A stretch of DNA of 64,000 bases. It comes from Bacillota bacterium (GTDB taxonomy: Bacteria; Bacillota; Clostridia; Christensenellales; UMGS416). The first letter of the stretch is position 1. Each line of letters opens with the position of its first letter. Positions 18,503 through 26,900 of the stretch are shown here, one piece after another. The notes under the pieces are model-generated. The model was given only the letters and a program-made list of their open reading frames with translations. It made no database searches and had not been told where the DNA came from. A program made the position numbers and the translations under genes. Location: assembly GCA_023435705.1 (NCBI GenBank), contig JAEYRH010000016.1, positions 496,001 to 560,000 on the forward strand, given 5' to 3'.

Positions 18503-19090
18503 TTACTCCCCTGCCACAAGGCAATCTATGATTTCATCCTGGGTCACGATGATTTGAACAGGCACGTCAAAACTGCCATAGGGCAGATCCTGCAGAACCT
18601 GCACCGAAAACGCCGGTGCAATTGTAAGCGCCCGAGCCTTCGCAAGAATCCGGTCATAATAACCGGCCCCATAACCAAGCCTGTGGCCTGCTCTGTCAAA
18701 GGCTACTCCGGGCACAATTATAACAGAAAAATCATGGACAGTGCGTTCGTTCAGGCAATCTTTAGGTTCACGGATACCCCAACGTCCTGGCTCCAGATCA
18801 GTCTCAAGATTCGAGACGCGATACAGTTTAAGCTCACTGGCGCTGTAGCACCTGGGCAAGGCGCACAACACGCCTTTGCCGAGCGCCGCACTAAGAAGCG
18901 GAGAAATATCAACCTCATCACCAAAGGGCATGAAAAACAGGATGCTTCTTGCATCCTGATAATCAGGCAACGATGCGATTGTTTTACAAATCTTTTGAGA
19001 CCAGTCCGCACGCCTGGCACCGTCCAGGCCAGCCCGAGCAGCAAGGATTTGTTTGCGGATCGCTTTTTTTTGAGCGACCAGCTCAGCCAT
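18503..19090 (-). CDS. 5-formyltetrahydrofolate cyclo-ligase family protein
   Basis: Converts 5-formyl-THF to 5,10-methenyl-THF with ATP, recycling folate. The 195-residue protein has the N-terminal KKAIRKQILAAR pattern, and the signature PGVAFDRAGHRLGYGAGYYDR is split over positions near 135-155, with the phosphate-binding glycines and catalytic residues. The start ATG overlaps the alr stop by 8 bases (ATGGCTGA), pointing to translational coupling; the ATG and GTG codons a few bases upstream are alternatives. Confidence 0.92.
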   Translation of the reverse strand: MAELVAQKKAIRKQILAARAGLDGARRADWSQKICKTIASLPDYQDARSILFFMPFGDEVDISPLLSAALGKGVLCALPRCYSASELKLYRVSNLETDLEPGRWGIREPKDCLNERTVHDFSVIIVPGVAFDRAGHRLGYGAGYYDRILAKARALTIAPAFSVQVLQDLPYGSFDVPVQIIVTQDEIIDCLVAGE

Positions 19091-20195
19091 TGACATACAC
19101 ACGCTTCACGCGATCGCCGATGGTGGTGATGATCTCATAATTGATCGTGCCGGAGAGTTCGGCCAGCTCGTTGGCAGAGATCTCCTCCTCTCCCCTTCGA
19201 CCGATCAGTACTGCTTCATCACCTACGGTCACGCCGCCGATGTCTGTCACATCGGCCATCATGTGATCCATGCACACACGGCCAACCACCGGTGCGCGCT
19301 TGCCATGGATCAGCACGTCAGACTTGCTTCCAAGGACACGGCGGTAACCATCAGCATAACCAACCGGCAGCGTGGCGATCACGCGGTCGCCGGGCGCGGT
19401 CCAAATTCGGCCGTAGCTCACAGTGTCACCCTTGTGTACGGTCTTCACCTGCACCACACTGGTCTTCCATTCGAAAGCCGGTTTGAGTGCGCAATCGGTG
19501 ACGCCGGCCGGGTGCAGGCCATACATCGCGATGCCCAAGCGCACAAGATCCAAGTGGGAAAACGGGCACTCAAGCGCTGCCCCGCTGTTGCCGATGTGCA
19601 GCAACGGGTTGAAACCGGCGTTGCGGCACTGCCTGACTGCCTGCTCGAAGCGATGGTATTGTTGCTCTGAAAATGACTTATCAGCAATTTCCGAAACGGC
19701 GAAATGGCTGTAGAGCCCTTCCAATTCGATGGAACCTGCAGCAGCTTTTGCCCGATCCAAAACCGCTTGCAGTTCTTCACCGGCGCGCACGCCCATGCGG
19801 TTCATGCCGGTCTCCACCTTGATGTGGATCCGGGCCTTCCTGTCCATGCGCTTGCAGGCTGTTTCCAGGGCGTCTATCATTTCCACTGAATAGACAGTCT
19901 GGGCAAGGTTATGCTCCACCGAGACAGGTGCCAGCTCCGGCAGCATGCCTCCCATCACAAGCACAGGGGCCGTGAAGCCGCCGTCACGCAGCTCCACGCC
20001 TTCATACACATCGGCTACTGCCAGGTATTTAGCCCCGGCTTCCGCAGCCGCACGGGAAACCGCCAGCACGCCATGACCGTAGCCATTGGCCTTTACCACC
20101 GCCATGATGCCAGTGTTGGCAGGGAGCAGTGTGGAAATATGGTTCAGATTGCTTTTGATTGCCGCGAGATCAATCACGGCATGGCTTCTGTACAA
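19083..20195 (-). CDS. alr: Alanine racemase
   Basis: A PLP enzyme that makes D-alanine for peptidoglycan. The 370-residue protein shows the PLP-lysine motif AVVKANGYGHG and the opposite-face catalytic tyrosine in VSYGRIWTAPGDR, plus a C-terminal beta domain (VCMDHMMADV). It starts with TTG, supported by GGGAGG 8 nt upstream and the absence of a better codon. It sits 18 bp after the double-ACT gene and overlaps the cyclo-ligase. Confidence 0.95.
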   Translation of the reverse strand: MYRSHAVIDLAAIKSNLNHISTLLPANTGIMAVVKANGYGHGVLAVSRAAAEAGAKYLAVADVYEGVELRDGGFTAPVLVMGGMLPELAPVSVEHNLAQTVYSVEMIDALETACKRMDRKARIHIKVETGMNRMGVRAGEELQAVLDRAKAAAGSIELEGLYSHFAVSEIADKSFSEQQYHRFEQAVRQCRNAGFNPLLHIGNSGAALECPFSHLDLVRLGIAMYGLHPAGVTDCALKPAFEWKTSVVQVKTVHKGDTVSYGRIWTAPGDRVIATLPVGYADGYRRVLGSKSDVLIHGKRAPVVGRVCMDHMMADVTDIGGVTVGDEAVLIGRRGEEEISANELAELSGTINYEIITTIGDRVKRVYVNG

Positions 20196-20213
20196 TGGAT
20201 GCCTCCCAATGTG

Positions 20214-20636
20214 TTATATCAGCTCGTTTTGTGCAAGGGGTTTGAGCCCTCTTCCCTCCAGCACAGCCACAGCCTTTTTGGGGTCGTCCACCTTGAACAG
20301 GATCAAGGCGCTCTCCGTGGGCTTGCGCACAAAGGAATAGAGGTATTCCACGGCAACACCGCTGTCGCTCAATACATCCAGCGCCTCGGCAAGGCCCCCC
20401 GGAATGTCGTTGACCGCCACGGCCAAAAGCTCGGTGATGTTGACGGTGTAGCCGTGCTCCCGCAGCACTTTCAATGCCTTCTCGCTATCGTCCACGATGG
20501 CGCGCAGGATGCCGAAGTTTGTAGTGTCGGCGATGGACAGCGACTGCAGATCCACCCCCGCGTCACCCAACACGCGGGTGACGTGGGCCAGCCTGCCCTT
20601 GGTGTTTTCAATAAAGACCGAAAGCTGCTTTACCAT
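20214..20636 (-). CDS. Double ACT-domain protein
   Basis: The 140-residue protein consists of two ACT domains: residues 1-65 (KQLSVFIENTKGRLAHVTRVLGD) and 70-140 (ITELLAVAVNDIPGGLAEALDVL). ACT domains bind amino acids and regulate metabolism. Stand-alone tandem ACT proteins are commonly encoded beside phenylacetate-CoA ligase and indolepyruvate oxidoreductase genes, as here: the stop of paaK lies 18 bp upstream. A role in sensing aromatic or branched amino acids for that pathway is inference. Confidence 0.88.
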   Translation of the reverse strand: MVKQLSVFIENTKGRLAHVTRVLGDAGVDLQSLSIADTTNFGILRAIVDDSEKALKVLREHGYTVNITELLAVAVNDIPGGLAEALDVLSDSGVAVEYLYSFVRKPTESALILFKVDDPKKAVAVLEGRGLKPLAQNELI

Positions 20637-20654
20637 AGTTTACCCTCCTTGCGC

Positions 20655-21956
20655 TCAGTCGTACACTCTTTTATCCATGACGCGCTTGGCCTTGCCCTGG
20701 CTGCGCTCGATGGACTTGGGCTCCACCAGCTTGATGGAGATGTTCACCCCCAGCACCGACTCAATGTCGTCCTTGATGCGCTGCCGGGCTTCTTCGATTA
20801 CACGCACCTCGTCAGAGAAAAGCTTCTCTGACATTTCAACCCACACTTCCAGGATGTCCAGGTTGTCTTTGCGATCCACGACGATCAGGTAATGGGGCTC
20901 CACATCGGAATAGTTGACCAGTACACCTTCCACCTGCGACGGGAACACGTTAACTCCACGGATGATCAGCATGTCGTCAGACCGGCCCATGATGCGGTTC
21001 ATGCGCACATGGGTGCGACCACAGTCGCACACAGCATAGTTGAGGCTGGTGAGGTCGCGGGTGCGGTAACGGATCACCGGGATGCCCTCCTTGGTGATCG
21101 TGGTGAACACCAGCTCGCCCTTCTCCCCTTCCGGAAGCGGTTGCAATGTGACCGGGTCGATGATCTCGGGGATGAAGTGATCCTCAAACACATGCAAGCC
21201 CTGTTGGCATTCGCACTCAATGGACACACCAGGCCCAAGCACCTCGGAGAGGCCATAAATGTCCATCGCGCGGATGCCAAGACGCTGCTCGATCTGCCGG
21301 CGCATGCCCTCTGTCCAGGGCTCGGCGCCGAACACACCGGTGCGCAGCTTGAGCTCGGAAAGTTGAATTCCCTCCTCGGCGATGGCCTCGGCCAAATAAA
21401 GCGCATAGGATGGTGTGCAGGCCAGCATCGTGGTGCCGAAATCTTTCATCAGCATCACCTGGCGCTTGCTGTTGCCTCCGGAAATTGGGATCACCGAAGC
21501 ACCCAAACGCTCCGCTCCATAATGCATGCCCAGGCCACCGGTGAAAAGCCCGTAGCCATAGGCGATTTGGATCACGCTGTGCTTGTCTCCGCCAGCGGCC
21601 ATGAGGCTGCGGGCAATGAGCTCACTCCAGGTGTTGATGTCGCCCTGTGTGTAGCCCACCACAGTGGGCTTGCCGGTGGTGCCGGAGGAGGCGTGGATGC
21701 GCACGATCTCGCTCTGCGGCACTGCGAACAGGCCGAAGGGGTAGTTGTCCCTCAGGTCCTGCTTGGTCGTGAAAGGCAGCAGTTTCAGGTCGTCCAGCGT
21801 GCGGATGTCACCGGGCAGCACGCCAGCCTGTTGCATGCGCATGCGGTAAAACGGCACGTTTTGGTAAACGTGGTTAACCGTTTTCTGGAGCCTGTCCAGC
21901 TTCAGGCGGTTCAATTCCTCGCGGGGCATGCATTCAAAGGTCTTGTTCCAATACAT
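20655..21956 (-). CDS. paaK: Phenylacetate-CoA ligase family protein (first copy)
   Basis: An AMP-forming acyl-CoA ligase, 433 residues. It has the phosphate-binding loop ASSGTTGKPTVVGYT, DIYGLSEVLGPGV, the adenylate-binding RYRTRDLTSL, and the C-terminal MGRSDDMLIIRGVNVFPSQVE that closes on the active site. Cysteines in CDCGRTH are usual for the family. The start ATG (YWNKTFECMPREEL follows) was picked over 25 extra codons because relatives begin with YW(N/D). It precedes the ACT gene and lies 230 bp after iorB, from which it is separated by a dispersed repeat. Substrates are probably aryl-acetates. Confidence 0.92.
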   Translation of the reverse strand: MYWNKTFECMPREELNRLKLDRLQKTVNHVYQNVPFYRMRMQQAGVLPGDIRTLDDLKLLPFTTKQDLRDNYPFGLFAVPQSEIVRIHASSGTTGKPTVVGYTQGDINTWSELIARSLMAAGGDKHSVIQIAYGYGLFTGGLGMHYGAERLGASVIPISGGNSKRQVMLMKDFGTTMLACTPSYALYLAEAIAEEGIQLSELKLRTGVFGAEPWTEGMRRQIEQRLGIRAMDIYGLSEVLGPGVSIECECQQGLHVFEDHFIPEIIDPVTLQPLPEGEKGELVFTTITKEGIPVIRYRTRDLTSLNYAVCDCGRTHVRMNRIMGRSDDMLIIRGVNVFPSQVEGVLVNYSDVEPHYLIVVDRKDNLDILEVWVEMSEKLFSDEVRVIEEARQRIKDDIESVLGVNISIKLVEPKSIERSQGKAKRVMDKRVYD

Positions 21957-22065
21957 GGGCTTTCTCGTCTCCTCTCGGCTCAATGTCTGTCTCATCGGAA
22001 AAACGGATGATCCAATATATGGTGCGGGCAACGTATCAGGGATTCGGGCGGTTCATGAACCGTCA

Positions 22066-22185
22066 GTAACTCCCCCTGTCGCTTCGCGACATCCCCCTCA
22101 AGAGGGGGACAAGCTCGTTCCTATCGAACTCCATCTTGCCTCCCTCTTGGAGGGAAGTGCCCCCGCAAGGGGGCGGAAAGAGGGC
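22066..22185 (-). repeat. Dispersed palindromic repeat, copy B
   Basis: Read on the - strand, the part from 22146 down to 22066 repeats the block order of copy A at 3374-3478. Beyond the shared part it extends as further small palindromes (CCTCCCTCTTGGAGGGA, GCCCCCGCAAGGGGGC) up to the iorB stop codon. It fills most of the iorB-paaK spacer. Confidence 0.75.
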
Positions 22186-22755
22186 TTATTTCTTCCCCTC
22201 TTCAAACGCCTTCAAATTCACATCCAGTAGTTTAGCCGGCACGCAAGCCTTCAACGCGTCCAGCCATTTCTGTTCGTCAATGCCCATCACGCGGGAGAGC
22301 ATGCCCAGCATCACGGTGTTCACCGCTTTGGCGTTGCCTGCGTCCTGCGCTTTTTGCAGCGCGTCTGCGGCAATCACGGTAACATCATATTTACCAAGCT
22401 CTTCAATGATGCCTGCCGGATAAGGCTGCTTGCCCGTGATCACAGGCATGGGCAGTATCTTCTGCGTGTTTGTAAGGATATAACCGCCACGCCTCACATA
22501 GGGTGCGAAACGCAGCGCTTCCAGCTGTTCAAAGGCCAGCAGCACATCGGCATCTCCATACTCGATGATCGGGGAATACACCTTGTCGGCCATCTTCACA
22601 TAGGTGACCACACTGCCGCCGCGTTGGGCCATGCCATGCACTTCAGATACCTTTACGTCATAGCCGGCTTCCTGGGCCAAGGTGCCCAGGATCTTGCTGG
22701 TGAGAAGCGTGCCCTGCCCGCCCACACCGGCTATCAAAATGTTCCAGCTCTTCAT
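22186..22755 (-). CDS. iorB: Indolepyruvate ferredoxin oxidoreductase, beta subunit
   Basis: The gamma-type catalytic domain of the 2-oxoacid:ferredoxin oxidoreductase family, 189 residues. The N-terminal ILIAGVGGQGTLLTSKILG and the GMAQRGGSVVTYVK motif are diagnostic. With IorA it converts aryl pyruvates plus CoA to aryl-acetyl-CoA, CO2 and reduced ferredoxin. Its ATG lies one base after the iorA stop, so the two are translated as a unit. Confidence 0.95.
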   Translation of the reverse strand: MKSWNILIAGVGGQGTLLTSKILGTLAQEAGYDVKVSEVHGMAQRGGSVVTYVKMADKVYSPIIEYGDADVLLAFEQLEALRFAPYVRRGGYILTNTQKILPMPVITGKQPYPAGIIEELGKYDVTVIAADALQKAQDAGNAKAVNTVMLGMLSRVMGIDEQKWLDALKACVPAKLLDVNLKAFEEGKK

Positions 22756-22756
22756 T

Positions 22757-24487
22757 TCACTGCGCCTCCTTACCGATCGCGCCGAAAGCGCACATCTGGA
22801 TACACAGGCCGCAGCCGGTGCACAGCGTGGAATTGATCACAACGCCGCCGTCGACTGTTGCCTCGATGGCCGGGCAGCCGATCTTCAGGCAGGCTTTGCA
22901 TTTGCGGCATTTCTCTTTATTGATGGCGCACAGACCTTGCTTGGGTTGGTTGGGCAGCAGAGCGCATGGCCGGCGGAAGATGATCACCGACACGCCGTCG
23001 CGGGCAAGGGAATCCTTGAGAGCGGCATCCACGGCTTTCAAATCGAATGGATCCACCACTTTCAAGTCCTGCACACCAACGCTGCGGCACAGACCTTCCA
23101 AATCGAGCACGGCGGCGTCGGAGCCTTTGAGCGTCTTGCCGGTGGCCGGATTGTGCTGGTGACCAGTCATACCAGTGGTGGAGTTATCCAGGATTGCCAC
23201 AGTGATGTTGCTCTGGTTGTAAACGGCGTTGATCAAGCCCGTGATGCCCGAGTGGATGAACGTGGAATCGCCGATGGCGGCCACGAGCTTGGGCTGGCGG
23301 CCTTCTCTTGCCTTTTCAAACCCATGTGCCATGCCGATGGAGGCGCCCATGCACAGGCAGAGGTCGGTGGCATTGAGCGGCGCCAACGCGCCCAGCGTGT
23401 AGCAGCCGATGTCGCCGCTGACTGTAAGGCCCAGCTTTGAGAACGCATAGTATACGCCCCTGTGCGGGCAGCCGGGGCACATCACCGGCGGGCGGATGGG
23501 CAGGTCAGCTGCCTGTTGGGTGGCGGGCATGACACCCTTCAGTTTCTCGGCGATCATCTGCGCGCCAGGCTCGCCCTGCACGCCGAAGAGCTCCACACCG
23601 GTGCAGGGTATTCCTGCAGCCTTTAATGTGTCCTCAATGAAGGGTTCCAGATCTTCCACCACATAAAGCTTGCCATATTGGGCGGCGAACTTGCGGATGG
23701 CTTCCACAGGCAGCGGATAGACCATTCCGATCTTGAACACATCGGCATCAGGGATGGCCTCAAGCACATACTGCGACACGATGCCGCATGCTACGATGGC
23801 GATTTTGCCGCTGCCCTTGATCACACGGTGGATGGGCATGGCGTTGGTGGCTTCAGCCAGCCTGCGCATGCGGTCTTCCACAAAAAGATGGCGTGCCTTT
23901 GCCATGGCGGGCATCATCACGCGTTTCTGCGCGTCCTTTTTGTATTCCTTCAGAGGCACATCCATGCGGTCATGCACCTCGACCAATGTGCGGGAATGGG
24001 CCACACGGGTGGTTAAGCGTACTAATACCGGAGTGTCATACTCCTCGCTCAATTCAAACGCCAGCTTCACATAATCCAGGCACTCCTGGCTATCGGATGG
24101 CTCCAGCATCGGAATCAATGACATGCGGGCGTAGAACCGGCTGTCCTGCTCATTCTGGCTGGAGTGCATGCCGGGATCGTCGGCAACCATGATGACCAAC
24201 CCGCCATTCACGCCGGTGTAGGCCGCGGTGAACATCGGGTCGGCTGCCACATTGAGGCCCACGTGTTTCATGCTCACGATGGCTCTGGCTCCGCCGGTAC
24301 TGGCGCCCACGGCAACCTCCATGGCCACCTTTTCATTCGGCGACCACTCGGCGTATATCTCCTGATATTTGGCGATGTTCTCGGTGATCTCAGTGCTCGG
24401 TGTGCCAGGGTAGGCAGACGCGACCCTGCATCCCGCCTCCCACGCACCCCGCGCGATGGCCTCGTTGCCCAGCAGCAGTTGTTTCAC
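22757..24487 (-). CDS. iorA: Indolepyruvate ferredoxin oxidoreductase, alpha subunit
   Basis: A 576-residue thiamine-diphosphate enzyme. The N-terminal domain starts GNEAIARGAWEAGC with SAYPGTPSTEI; the TPP-binding part has GDIGCYTLG and AIGDSTFIHSGITGL with NSTTGMTGHQ. The C-terminus carries two ferredoxin-like clusters: CRKCKACLKIGC and CTGCGLCIQMC. It starts with GTG preceded by GAGGTG. It lies 16 bp after the second paaK and 1 base before iorB, forming a paaK-iorA-iorB unit for anaerobic aromatic amino-acid breakdown. Confidence 0.96.
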   Translation of the reverse strand: MKQLLLGNEAIARGAWEAGCRVASAYPGTPSTEITENIAKYQEIYAEWSPNEKVAMEVAVGASTGGARAIVSMKHVGLNVAADPMFTAAYTGVNGGLVIMVADDPGMHSSQNEQDSRFYARMSLIPMLEPSDSQECLDYVKLAFELSEEYDTPVLVRLTTRVAHSRTLVEVHDRMDVPLKEYKKDAQKRVMMPAMAKARHLFVEDRMRRLAEATNAMPIHRVIKGSGKIAIVACGIVSQYVLEAIPDADVFKIGMVYPLPVEAIRKFAAQYGKLYVVEDLEPFIEDTLKAAGIPCTGVELFGVQGEPGAQMIAEKLKGVMPATQQAADLPIRPPVMCPGCPHRGVYYAFSKLGLTVSGDIGCYTLGALAPLNATDLCLCMGASIGMAHGFEKAREGRQPKLVAAIGDSTFIHSGITGLINAVYNQSNITVAILDNSTTGMTGHQHNPATGKTLKGSDAAVLDLEGLCRSVGVQDLKVVDPFDLKAVDAALKDSLARDGVSVIIFRRPCALLPNQPKQGLCAINKEKCRKCKACLKIGCPAIEATVDGGVVINSTLCTGCGLCIQMCAFGAIGKEAQ

Positions 24488-24503
24488 AATTTCACCTCAA
24501 GGT

Positions 24504-25802
24504 TCAATTTCTCAGATCAGTTACTCTCTTCGCCTTGCCCTCAAACCGCTTCAGCGTGAGCGGCTCCACCAGGCGCACCTTGGCGTCCAGCATCAGCATC
24601 GCATGAAGCTTGTTGCGGATGCGATCAGTCAGGCCCTCCAGCTCGCTATAGCGGTCCAGCAGAGATGCGTCAATCAGCTCCACCAGGATCTCCATCGTGT
24701 CCAGATAGTTCTCCCGGCGCACGATGATCTCGTAGTTTGGGCCCACCTCCACCACGCTGTGCAGCACTTCCTCGATCTGCGTCGGGAACACATTGACACC
24801 GCGGATGATCAGCATGTCGTCGGAGCGGCCCTGCACCTTGGCCATGCGGATGAGCGTACGCCCGCACTTGCAGGGTGCTTCCTCCAGCCAGGTGATATCA
24901 CGGGTGCGGTAGCGCAGGATCGGAAGGGCTTCTTTGGTCACGGCGGTGATCACCAGCTCGCCCTTTTCGCCCACCGGCAGCACTTCGCCGGTCTCGGGGT
25001 GGATGATCTCGGGGATAAAGTGATCCTCATTGACGTGCAGGCCGGCCTTTTCCACGCACTCGCCGGACACGCCAGGCCCGATGATTTCAGACAGCCCGTA
25101 GTTTTCCGTGGCCAGTATGTTAAGCTTGCGCTCGATGTCAGCGCGCATCTTTTCGCTGTGGCCCTCGCCGCCGAACAGGCCCACGCGGAGTTGCAAATCC
25201 CTATGGACATCCACGCCTAGCTTTTCCGCGGCTTCTGCGATATACATCGCATAGGAGGGGGTGCCCACCAGCACCGTGGTGCCAAAGTCGCGCATAAACA
25301 TCAACTGCCGCTCTGTGTTACCGGCAGAGGCAGGAATCACCGTGCAGCCCACTTTTTCCAATCCATAGTGCAAGCCCAACGCGCCGGTGAACATACCATA
25401 TCCGAAGGCAACCTGGGCCACATCGTCTTCCGTGACACCCGCCATGCAAATGAGCCTCGCCATATTGTCCGCCCACATGCCGAGGTCTTTCTTCGTATAA
25501 CCGACCACTGTGGGTTTCCCGGTGGTGCCGGAGGAGGCATGCAGGCGCACTACCTTTTTCATCGGCGCTTGAAACATCCCAAAGGGATAAGTGTTTCTGA
25601 GGTCATCCTTCACGGTGAAGGGAATCAGCCTGAGATCCTCCAGCGATCGGATGTGCTTGGGCTTCAGGCCAATGGCATCAAATTTCTCGCGATATAGTGT
25701 TGAGTTTTCCCAGGCGTGATGCACCGCTTTTTTCAACCGTCTGAACTGCAGCTCGCGCATTTCTTCCCGTTGCAATGTCTCGACTTTGCGATCCCAAATC
25801 AT
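24504..25802 (-). CDS. paaK: Phenylacetate-CoA ligase family protein (second copy)
   Basis: A 432-residue paralogue of the protein at 20655-21956, with the same motifs: ASSGTTGKPTVVGYT, ENYGLSEIIGPGVSGEC, RYRTRDITWL, CKCGRTLIR and QGRSDDMLIIRGVNVFP. It heads the transcript containing iorA and iorB. GGGGAGG stands 9 nt before the chosen ATG. Together with IorAB it could couple aryl-acetyl-CoA to AMP-forming energy recovery or activate free acids; direction cannot be read from sequence. Confidence 0.92.
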   Translation of the reverse strand: MIWDRKVETLQREEMRELQFRRLKKAVHHAWENSTLYREKFDAIGLKPKHIRSLEDLRLIPFTVKDDLRNTYPFGMFQAPMKKVVRLHASSGTTGKPTVVGYTKKDLGMWADNMARLICMAGVTEDDVAQVAFGYGMFTGALGLHYGLEKVGCTVIPASAGNTERQLMFMRDFGTTVLVGTPSYAMYIAEAAEKLGVDVHRDLQLRVGLFGGEGHSEKMRADIERKLNILATENYGLSEIIGPGVSGECVEKAGLHVNEDHFIPEIIHPETGEVLPVGEKGELVITAVTKEALPILRYRTRDITWLEEAPCKCGRTLIRMAKVQGRSDDMLIIRGVNVFPTQIEEVLHSVVEVGPNYEIIVRRENYLDTMEILVELIDASLLDRYSELEGLTDRIRNKLHAMLMLDAKVRLVEPLTLKRFEGKAKRVTDLRN

Positions 25803-26019
25803 CAAAATGCCTCCCCTCGCACGGGGTGCAAGCAAAAAAGAGCCTGCTCCTGCCATGCTGCCATACTACAAACGTCCGCAAGCCAATCATCTCCGAACGT
25901 ATGAAATTTATTATAAACCAATTTGCGGTATATGGGAACTGTAAAGAAACAAACAGCACAGTGCAGGAATAATATCTCCTGACATATCTCCATATTATGA
26001 AGAGGAGGGCTGGGATGTC

Positions 26020-26862
26020 ATGAATAGATACCGGCGGTTTATCATGTGCTTATCAGTAGGGGTGTTGCTGATTGCATCTCTTTTGTCAACACAGTCTGAA
26101 CTACCTGTGATCACAGACCGAAACAACGGTATCCCCCTCCCAATCCTGATGTATCATAGCATTGTGGAAAACCCCTCCTGCTGGAGCACCTATGTGATCA
26201 GCCCCTCTGAACTGGAACGAGATTTGAATTTCCTGCAGGCAAATGGGTATCAGACCGTAACGGTGCGGGAGCTCATAAGCTATGTGGACGGAAATGGGCA
26301 ACTGCCAGACAAACCGATCTTGCTCACCTTTGACGACGGATACTACAACAATTACCTTTATGCTTATCCATTGCTGCAACAATACAGTATGAAAGCCGTG
26401 CTATCGCCGGTGGGTCGCTACGCTGACCAATACAGTCTTTCAGAGGACTTCAATCCGGAATATGCCCACGCCACATGGGCCCAACTGAGGGAAATGAGCG
26501 ACGCTGGCGTAATGGAGCTGCAAAACCATTCCTACAACATGCACACGATCACAAGCAACCGCACGGCAAGCACGAAGGTGAGCGGCGAATCAGCGGAGCA
26601 TTATCGCATAGCACTGGTGGCTGATGCCATCCGCATGCAGGCTTTGATGGACAGTCAAACTGGGAGGCTGCCGGAAGCATACACATACCCCTTTGGCCTA
26701 GTGAGCAATGAATCCATCTCAATCCTAAAAGAGATGGGGTTTCGTGCCACATTATCCTGCTCCACAGGGATCAACTATATTACCGATGACCCAAAATGCC
26801 TTTTCTTGCTCAAGCGTTATCTTCGGCCCCATGGTAAGGCTGCATCCACCATACTGCCATAA
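26020..26862 (+). CDS. Polysaccharide deacetylase family protein (exported)
   Basis: A 280-residue protein with an N-terminal signal/anchor (MCLSVGVLLIASLLS) and a NodB-type (CE4) domain. It shows MYHSIVENP near the start, the metal motif LLTFDDGYYNNY (catalytic Asp and metal Asp), and MELQNHSYNMH for the H-x(3)-H metal pair, with QNHSYNMH reading HSYNMH. Family members remove N-acetyl groups from peptidoglycan or other glycans. The ATG at 26020 is in frame; an ATG 5 bases earlier reads into a stop. A terminator follows immediately. Confidence 0.85.
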   Translation: MNRYRRFIMCLSVGVLLIASLLSTQSELPVITDRNNGIPLPILMYHSIVENPSCWSTYVISPSELERDLNFLQANGYQTVTVRELISYVDGNGQLPDKPILLTFDDGYYNNYLYAYPLLQQYSMKAVLSPVGRYADQYSLSEDFNPEYAHATWAQLREMSDAGVMELQNHSYNMHTITSNRTASTKVSGESAEHYRIALVADAIRMQALMDSQTGRLPEAYTYPFGLVSNESISILKEMGFRATLSCSTGINYITDDPKCLFLLKRYLRPHGKAASTILP

Positions 26863-26863
26863 A

Positions 26864-26896
26864 GAAACCCTCCGCCCATTGGGCAGAGGGTTTGCT
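26864..26896. terminator. Bidirectional terminator between the deacetylase and spoIIP
   Basis: AAACCCTCCGCCC pairs with GGGCAGAGGGTTT with one mismatch and a 3-base loop. A-rich and T-rich flanks allow use from both convergent genes. Confidence 0.8.
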
Positions 26897-26900
26897 CAGT

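Noticed and set aside
20892..22010. 372-codon + strand frame opposite paaK
   Set aside because: Antisense shadow; the - strand encodes all adenylate-forming motifs.
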